This document shows, one piece after another, positions 58,982 through 64,000 of a stretch of 64,000 bases of DNA (position 1 is the stretch's first letter; each line of letters begins with the position of its first letter). The notes under the pieces are model-generated. The model was not told the origin of the DNA and made no database searches. It saw only the letters and a program-made list of their open reading frames with translations. Made by a program: the position numbers and the translations under genes. Source of the stretch: Bellilinea sp. (GTDB lineage: Bacteria; Chloroflexota; Anaerolineae; Anaerolineales; Anaerolineaceae); the NCBI GenBank assembly GCA_026003615.1, contig BPHQ01000001.1, positions 310,001-374,000 of the forward strand, read 5' to 3'.

Positions 58982-59107
58982 ATCGGAGAGCCAATGCTCT
59001 TCGCTGATTTCAACCGATAACCACAACAGGGTTGTTTCCAGACCCTGTGGTTTCGAATGCGTGTTTTCGGGAAGGTCAGCACGGCAGAAGCCATCCTCCC
59101 TTCTGCC
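58982..59107 (+). other. Three consecutive stem-loops downstream of ftsZ
   Basis: Stem 1 pairs 58982-58986 with 59014-59018 and holds an inner hairpin. Stem 2 pairs 59019-59032 with 59042-59052 with a small bulge. Stem 3 is 8 bp, 59083-59090 with 59100-59107. Together with the terminator at 59155 they could form a structured 3' UTR or a separate small RNA. No known RNA family was recognised. Confidence 0.35.
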
Positions 59108-59154
59108 GCCTGAGGAGAAAGCGTTAGCGGTGTGTTTCAACCTGTCTTGAGGGG

Positions 59155-59190
59155 TCCCTCTGAACAACCTTCAGGGGGATTCCGTTTTGT
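59155..59190 (+). terminator. Terminator of the dcw transcript
   Basis: A 10-bp stem (59155-59164 with 59170-59179) with a 5-base loop is followed by TTCCGTTTTG. The T run is imperfect. Confidence 0.55.
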
Positions 59191-59448
59191 AGGAAAAATA
59201 CCGAATTGAAGAAAATAACGAACAAGATTGATGAATGAATCGTTAACATAAAAAATTTGAATTTTTTTACAGATATACCCCCCTGCCTTTATATGGACAA
59301 AAATGGATGATATCCCCTGACAATGCCAGATATTGGTATTTAACAAAAGGATACCATCCGGTATTTGAGGGTCAAAAAGGTTTTTCGACAATTCGTTGAA
59401 CGAAATTTCTACGATGAGAATTTTAAGATTAGAAAAGACTATTTTCTA
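59191..59448. other. A+T-rich non-coding stretch between ftsZ and nrdR
   Basis: No credible gene is seen. The bases are visibly richer in A and T than the surrounding genes. AAAAAATT and AATTTTTT (59250-59257 and 59260-59267) form an A-tract inverted repeat that would bend DNA. Short open frames here lack ribosome sites and recognisable sequence. Confidence 0.5.
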
Positions 59449-59477
59449 TTGCATCCTGTTATCAGATATGCTAAAAT
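59449..59477 (+). promoter_or_regulatory. Promoter of nrdR-nrdJ
   Basis: TTGCAT (59449-59454), a 17-base spacer and TAAAAT (59472-59477). A second possible -10 (TATACT, 59489-59494) follows. Confidence 0.5.
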
Positions 59478-59510
59478 AATGCCGTACATATACTATATTA
59501 AAATTAAACC

Positions 59511-59528
59511 ACCCCCATATATGGGGGT
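59511..59528. promoter_or_regulatory. NrdR-box-like palindrome upstream of nrdR
   Basis: An 18-bp perfect palindrome centred on ATATAT with C-rich and G-rich arms lies about 30 bases past the predicted transcription start. NrdR boxes are palindromes with the same ATATAT core, but their arms are less C-rich. Position ahead of nrdR-nrdJ makes autoregulation likely. A 7-bp hairpin (59532-59538 with 59552-59558) follows. Confidence 0.5.
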
Positions 59529-59633
59529 TGACTTTCGGGAGAAAGATCGGTCCGAAAGATAAGGCTCGGCAGGTAAAGGGGGATTGTTGGGAGAGTCTGA
59601 TTTCGTAAATCATCATACTTATGGAGGAGTGCA

Positions 59634-60086
59634 TTGCGTTGCCCATATTGTCATAATGAACAATCGAGGGTTCTGGATACTACACACGACCAGCGAGGCG
59701 GTATCCGCCGTCGTCGGGAATGTGAAAAGTGTGGCCAGCGGTTTTCGACCTATGAAAGAGCGATTCTCGCCACCCCACTGGTTGTCAAGCGGGATGGAAC
59801 CCGCGAAGAGTTTGACCGCGAAAAATTGATGCGCGGAATTCGGATTGCCTGTGCCAAACGACCGGTATCTGCGGCTGAAATTGAACGATTGGTTGGAGAA
59901 ATCGAATCAGCTCTGCAACAAATGGGGCGGGCTGAAGTTTCTTCTCGTGTGGTGGGGGATATGGTTATTGCAGGCCTGAAGGAATTGGATCAACTGGCCT
60001 ATATTCGCTACGCGATTGTCTATTTGAACTTGAACGATTTACATGCCATTCGGAAAGAAATTGATCGTCTTTTAGAAGGTTCATAA
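59634..60086 (+). CDS. nrdR: Ribonucleotide reductase repressor NrdR
   Basis: The 150-residue repressor has a zinc ribbon (CPYC at 3-6 and [13 protein letters not shown] about 31) and an ATP-cone domain ([20 protein letters not shown] about 49-68) that senses dATP/ATP. It shuts down RNR genes when dATP is high. The start is TTG at 59634, six bases after GGAGGA; no better start exists. It lies 16 bases before nrdJ, its expected target. Confidence 0.95.
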   Translation: MRCPYCHNEQSRVLDTTHDQRGGIRRRRECEKCGQRFSTYERAILATPLVVKRDGTREEFDREKLMRGIRIACAKRPVSAAEIERLVGEIESALQQMGRAEVSSRVVGDMVIAGLKELDQLAYIRYAIVYLNLNDLHAIRKEIDRLLEGS

Positions 60087-60102
60087 TTTTCAGGAGGATA
60101 TC

Positions 60103-62718
60103 ATGCAAACTCAACAACAAGTGACCAAAAATGGCTTGCTGCCAACTCCTCTTCGCCCCAACGATCTTCCTGCTGTGGAATTAACCGAAAATGCCCGTCA
60201 GGTGCTGATTCGCCGTTATGTGCGGCGAGGCGATGACGGAAAACCAGCCGAGAGCGTTGAGGATATGTTCTGGCGGGTGGCATATCATGTCGCCAAAGTG
60301 GAAGAACAGTGGGGCAGTGATGTGATGAGTCGGGCGCGTGAATTTTACATCCTCCTCACCAGTAAAAAATTTTTCCCCAACTCGCCAACTTTTACCGGCG
60401 CAGGCACCCCGCTGGGCCAGCTGGCGGCCTGCTTTGTGCTGCCAATTAACGACGACATGGGAAGAGATTCATCAGGAATATTCCAAACCTTGCGAGATGC
60501 TGCTCTTATTCAACAAACTGGCGGCGGAAATGGTTTTTCCTTTTCCCGTTTACGCCCAAAAGGTTCCATGGTCAAGTCTTCTGCCGGGCAGGCAACCGGT
60601 CCGGTAGGTTTTTTGCGGGTTTACGACCACGCATTTGGTGAAATTGCTCAGGGTGGTACCCGCCGCGGCGCCAACATGGCCGTTTTGCGTGTGGATCATC
60701 CAGATGTTGAGGAATTTATTACTTGTAAAACCGATGAGAATGCCATTACCAATTTCAACATATCTGTCGGAATTACTGATGACTTCATGCGCGCGGTTGA
60801 AAACGATGAAGAATGGGAGCTGCGTTTCCCAGATGTCCATTCTCCCCTTTATCGGCAGGTGAAAGGAACCCTGGAACAGTTAGTAGATGCCGGCGTTCCA
60901 CTGGTGACTTATAAAAAGGTGCGCGCCAGAGACCTGTTCGATAAAATTGTACGTCAGGCTCATCACAACGGGGAGCCGGGAGTGCTGTTTTTAGATGCTG
61001 CCAACCGGAGTAATCCCGTACCTCATTTATATCCACTGGAAGCCACCAATCCGTGCGGCGAACAATGGCTGGGTCCATACGAAAACTGCTGTTTGGGTTC
61101 CGTCAATCTGGCACAGCATTTTGCACCCGACGGGAAGGTGGATTGGGAGACCTTACGCCAATCGGTGGTTACCGCAACCCGCTTTCTGGATGATGTAGTT
61201 GAGGCAAATCAATATGTGCCGGCCGTCCCGCAGCTCAAAGAGGCGGCGCATCGCGCCCGTCGAATTGGGCTGGGTATTATGGGGCTGGCAGATTTGATGT
61301 ATCACTGCGGGGTGCGTTATGGTTCGTCCGAAGGGCAGGAATTTGCCGCCCAGGTGATGGAGTTCGTCCGTTACCATGCCATGGTTACCTCGGTGGAGAT
61401 GGCGAAAGAACGTGGACCATTCCCGGCAATCAAAGGCTCAATCTATGATGCCGATCAAATGCGATGGTCACCTCCCAAGCCATTGTTCCCCTATGAGCGG
61501 GACTGGGGTCGTCCGCCAGTGGATTGGGATTGGCTGGTTGACCAGATTCGCCTCCATGGCATCCGTAATGCGGCTCAGACGACGATTGCACCCACCGGCA
61601 CCATTGCTACGGTGGCTGGCTGCGAGGGGTACGGTTGTGAACCGGCTTTTGCTCTGGCTTATATCCGCCATGTCAATGACAATGGTAAAGATTTACAACT
61701 GACTTATGCCAGTCCCCAATTTGAACAGGCATTGATCAAGGCGGGGATTGAGCCGGAAAAGCGGCAGGAGATTATCGAGCAAGTCATGCTGGAGGGCTCC
61801 TGTCAGCGGGTTGAAGCTGTGCCGGAGGAGATTAAGCGAGTTTTTGTCGTTTCAAGCGATATTACGGCGGAAGAACACGTGAGAATGCAGGCCGCCATGC
61901 AGGCTTTTGTGGATAATTCCCTCTCGAAAACGATTAACTTTCCGGAAGGTGCCACTGTCGAAGATGTGGCGACAGCCTATCAACTTGCCTGGAAGTTAGG
62001 CTGCAAGGGGATTACGGTGTATGTAACCGGCTCGCGCGAGAAAGTCGTTTTGGAAACTCTTTCCACCGCGAAGAAGAAACAAACTGGTGAAGAAGAAAAG
62101 CCCAAACCGGTTTCAGAAGAAAAAGTTGAAGATCAGTTAACCATCTGGCATGAAACCAAGAAGCCGCGTCCACGTTACCTGACCGGATTCACCTATTCGA
62201 TAGATACTCCATTGGGTAAAGCCTTCATTACCGTCAATGAGAACGGCGGCAGTCAACCGTTTGAAGTGTTTATCAATACGGCCAAGGCCGGTTCGGATAC
62301 GGCGGCTGTGTCGGAAGCGATTGGAAGATTGCTTTCCTACATCTTGCGCCTTGCCTCTCCCATTGAGCCTGCGCGGCGGCTGCGTGAGGCTGCCAATCAA
62401 CTCCTCGGTATTGGCGGCGGACGATCGCTGGGATTTGGTCCGAACCGCGTGCGTTCCCTGCCGGATGGAGTGGGGCAAATTCTCGACGAATACTTACAAA
62501 TTCGGGCAGAACGGTTGGTTTCGCAACAGGAAAAAGAGAAGAGAGAAGCGTCTGCGCCGGGAAATGGTCATCGCAGCGCAGCAGAAAAAAGTGATACCCA
62601 ACCAACCGGTCAGAAACTGCTGCGCTTTGGGGATTTATGCCCGGAATGTGGGGAAGCTGCAGTGATTAATGAGGAGGGCTGCCGCAAGTGCTACGCTTGT
62701 GGATACAGCGAGTGCTAG
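60103..62718 (+). CDS. nrdJ: Adenosylcobalamin-dependent ribonucleotide reductase (class II)
   Basis: The 871-residue enzyme reduces ribonucleotides using AdoCbl to make the thiyl radical, so it works with or without oxygen. [25 protein letters not shown] holds the first active Cys (about 109). [22 protein letters not shown] (about 314) has the Asn-Cys-x-Glu catalytic site. [19 protein letters not shown] (about 496) and a C-terminal Cys-rich ribbon (CPECGE...[12 protein letters not shown]) complete the family plan; the last Cys pair re-reduces the enzyme. No cobalamin riboswitch was found upstream. Confidence 0.96.
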   Translation: MQTQQQVTKNGLLPTPLRPNDLPAVELTENARQVLIRRYVRRGDDGKPAESVEDMFWRVAYHVAKVEEQWGSDVMSRAREFYILLTSKKFFPNSPTFTGAGTPLGQLAACFVLPINDDMGRDSSGIFQTLRDAALIQQTGGGNGFSFSRLRPKGSMVKSSAGQATGPVGFLRVYDHAFGEIAQGGTRRGANMAVLRVDHPDVEEFITCKTDENAITNFNISVGITDDFMRAVENDEEWELRFPDVHSPLYRQVKGTLEQLVDAGVPLVTYKKVRARDLFDKIVRQAHHNGEPGVLFLDAANRSNPVPHLYPLEATNPCGEQWLGPYENCCLGSVNLAQHFAPDGKVDWETLRQSVVTATRFLDDVVEANQYVPAVPQLKEAAHRARRIGLGIMGLADLMYHCGVRYGSSEGQEFAAQVMEFVRYHAMVTSVEMAKERGPFPAIKGSIYDADQMRWSPPKPLFPYERDWGRPPVDWDWLVDQIRLHGIRNAAQTTIAPTGTIATVAGCEGYGCEPAFALAYIRHVNDNGKDLQLTYASPQFEQALIKAGIEPEKRQEIIEQVMLEGSCQRVEAVPEEIKRVFVVSSDITAEEHVRMQAAMQAFVDNSLSKTINFPEGATVEDVATAYQLAWKLGCKGITVYVTGSREKVVLETLSTAKKKQTGEEEKPKPVSEEKVEDQLTIWHETKKPRPRYLTGFTYSIDTPLGKAFITVNENGGSQPFEVFINTAKAGSDTAAVSEAIGRLLSYILRLASPIEPARRLREAANQLLGIGGGRSLGFGPNRVRSLPDGVGQILDEYLQIRAERLVSQQEKEKREASAPGNGHRSAAEKSDTQPTGQKLLRFGDLCPECGEAAVINEEGCRKCYACGYSEC

Positions 62719-63614
62719 CCTTAACCGGTAATCCAAGGCAATCAAGACCGAGAGCGCTCAGGCCTGAGCGCTCTCGGATTGGCTTTTTGGGTTGTATTCT
62801 CATCCTGGTTTCGGCTGCCTGTACTCTCGCACCATTACCACCCGCTCCAATAAACCCTGCCTCTTCGTCAGTGACTGAAAAGAGTATGGTGATGCAGGTG
62901 ACCCCAACAACTGCATTACCCTCAGCCCCTTCCCAGCCTTCAGCTACCCTCACCATTACGCTTTCACCTTCATCGACTTTTACCTTGACAGTCACACCGA
63001 GTTTTACACCCACGTTGACCCTTACACTGCTGCCTACCTACATGAAGTTGAGGGGCAAGGTAACCATCGCACAGGCAGTCTGCCATTATGGACCAGGTGC
63101 GCCCTATCTTTACAAGTATGGAGTGTATGCCGGTAGTAATCTGGAAATTTTGCGGCGGGTCGAGGGCGGCAATTATATCGAAATTCAGGCGATTGGTGGA
63201 AATAACCCGTGCTGGGTGAGGGTGGATTATATGGATATTCGCGGCGATGTGAACAACCTGGAGCCAGTCCATCCTTTTGAGGTCAAATTGCCCCTTTCTC
63301 CCTATTATGCGCCGCCAGCGTGGGTTCGAGCCGAGCGGATTGGGGATGAAGTCAGGGTTGAATGGGCTGCTCTCAGCCTGCGGGCGGGGGATGATTCGGA
63401 GCAAACCCCGTATATTGTCGAAGCATGGGTTTGTCAAAATGGTCAGATGGTATTCCAACCGGTTGGCACATATCAGACTCAGGTGACCATTCGGGATGAG
63501 CCGGGGTGTAGGGAACCATCCCGCGCCAGATTGATCGCAGCAGAGAAGCATGGTTACACCCGGCCGCTGGAAATCGAATGGCCACAGCCGGTGTTCGCGA
63601 CTCCGCTTCCGTGA
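62712..63614 (+). CDS. Lipoprotein with bacterial SH3-like domain, unknown function
   Basis: The product (300 residues from GTG 62712) has a basic N-terminus, a hydrophobic run and the lipobox VSAAC. A Thr/Ser/Pro-rich linker (about 50-110) leads to a domain resembling a bacterial SH3 module ([18 protein letters not shown]...[10 protein letters not shown]) and then an unrecognised C-terminal region. It should be tethered to the outer face of the membrane. The start is uncertain: the frame opens at 62688 inside nrdJ, no ribosome site is evident, and the N-terminal codons run through the 30-bp palindrome at 62748. Confidence 0.65.
   Translation: MLALTGNPRQSRPRALRPERSRIGFLGCILILVSAACTLAPLPPAPINPASSSVTEKSMVMQVTPTTALPSAPSQPSATLTITLSPSSTFTLTVTPSFTPTLTLTLLPTYMKLRGKVTIAQAVCHYGPGAPYLYKYGVYAGSNLEILRRVEGGNYIEIQAIGGNNPCWVRVDYMDIRGDVNNLEPVHPFEVKLPLSPYYAPPAWVRAERIGDEVRVEWAALSLRAGDDSEQTPYIVEAWVCQNGQMVFQPVGTYQTQVTIRDEPGCREPSRARLIAAEKHGYTRPLEIEWPQPVFATPLP
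62748..62790 (+). terminator. 30-bp perfect palindrome, likely nrdJ terminator
   Basis: The arms 62748-62762 and 62763-62777 are perfectly complementary, giving a GC-rich hairpin. CTTTTT follows at about 62783-62788. It lies 30 bases after the nrdJ stop, inside the start region of the lipoprotein frame. Confidence 0.55.
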
Positions 63615-63617
63615 GGG

Positions 63618-64000
63618 TTAGAGATTTTCCCCAGAATATACCAGCCAGCTGGATTGATCAGGCTGTTCGCGCTGCTGGAGTATCTCAATTTGCCCTTGTT
63701 CTAGCCATAAGACGGTCGGGCGAGCGGCATAGTTATAATTAGAAGCCATACTCAATTGATAAGCCCCCGAAGCGGGAATGGCCAGATGATCGCCGCGTTT
63801 GAGTGTGGGTAAATTGACCTGTGGAATGAGGACATCACCGGATTCGCAGAATTTTCCAACAACACGTACGGTTTGTGAGGGTGGTTCAGCCGGTCTTTCC
63901 ACAACTTTTGCAGTGTAGCGAGCCTGATAAAGGGCAACGCGGGGGTTGTCTGCCAATCCTCCGTCAATGGCAACCAGACGGGTATTGCTGGGGGTGGTTT
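63618..64000 (-). CDS. lysA: Diaminopimelate decarboxylase, N-terminally truncated by the window edge
   Basis: Only the last 126 or so codons are visible; the frame is open to base 64000. VAIDGGLADNPRVALYQARY matches the LysA/ornithine-decarboxylase-like C-terminal barrel motif in which Asp and Gly contact PLP and substrate. VVGKFCESGDVLIPQVNLP contains the active-site Cys-Glu-Ser-Gly-Asp, and SGAYQLSMASNYN supplies the Tyr region. LysA converts meso-DAP to lysine. It converges on the lipoprotein gene with only three bases between stops. Confidence 0.9.
   Translation of the reverse strand, partial: TTPSNTRLVAIDGGLADNPRVALYQARYTAKVVERPAEPPSQTVRVVGKFCESGDVLIPQVNLPTLKRGDHLAIPASGAYQLSMASNYNYAARPTVLWLEQGQIEILQQREQPDQSSWLVYSGENL

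Noticed and set aside
58982-59190. SRP RNA, RNase P RNA or tmRNA after ftsZ
   Set aside because: The conserved cores of these RNAs were not found; only generic stem-loops are present.
59365-59562. A 65-codon open frame in the ftsZ-nrdR gap
   Set aside because: It lies in A+T-rich DNA, runs through the nrdR promoter and palindrome, and has no ribosome site or recognisable sequence.
59191-59633. Cobalamin riboswitch ahead of nrdR-nrdJ
   Set aside because: Expected because NrdJ uses B12, but the GCCACTG box and the multi-stem core are absent.

Overview
The window looks like a chromosomal segment of a Chloroflexota bacterium, most likely class Anaerolineae. This is inferred from gene content and protein style and was not tested by a search. 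All genes are housekeeping or core-metabolic. I see no rRNA, tRNA, CRISPR array, prophage or insertion sequence.

Layout. 1-4.75 kb: the end of a NuoN/MrpD-like proton-translocating subunit, a long coiled-coil protein, selB, and a YhfC-like membrane protein. 4.74-6.1 kb: a consensus promoter driving rplU-rpmA, then an unusual L31 gene whose product carries an RNA polymerase alpha-CTD-like C-terminal domain. 6.1-9.6 kb: tdk, hpt, a CCA-adding enzyme and an alpha/beta hydrolase. 9.6-10.5 kb: a zinc-ribbon protein and a stand-alone receiver protein on the minus strand. 10.6-18.8 kb: pyruvate phosphate dikinase, an APC-type permease and a 2-oxo acid dehydrogenase operon (E1 alpha, E1 beta, E2). 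18.8-21.2 kb: a lytic transglycosylase lipoprotein. 21.3-23.6 kb: adenosine kinase plus S-adenosylhomocysteine hydrolase, which together clear SAH. 23.8-29.5 kb: a MoeB/ThiF-rhodanese protein, a PIG-L deacetylase, clpB and lipB.

29.4-36.9 kb is a phosphate block on the minus strand: pstS-pstC-pstA-pstB-phoU, a terminator, then a CHAD protein and Ppx/GppA. A row of five Pho-box-like half-sites at exact 11-bp spacing lies in front of pstS. Divergent from pstS is a cNMP-domain histidine kinase. cysS, a half-size DMT-type protein and a cysteine desulfurase-like enzyme follow.

41.4-59 kb is the division and cell-wall (dcw) cluster: mraZ, rsmH, an ftsL-like gene, ftsI, murF, mraY, murD, ftsW, murG, a CvpA-like gene, murC, a 64-aa orphan gene, murB, ddl, ftsQ, ftsA, ftsZ. 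Many genes overlap by 1-4 bases, as expected for one transcript. murE is not in its usual place. The mraZ promoter has four TGG repeats at exact 10-bp spacing, typical of MraZ autoregulation. ftsW and murG each contain an apparent one-base insertion, and the murG one creates an artificial murG-cvpA fusion frame. 59-62.7 kb: a 668-bp non-coding stretch with stem-loops and a NrdR-like palindrome, then nrdR and nrdJ. The window ends with an SH3-like lipoprotein and the 3' part of lysA on the minus strand.
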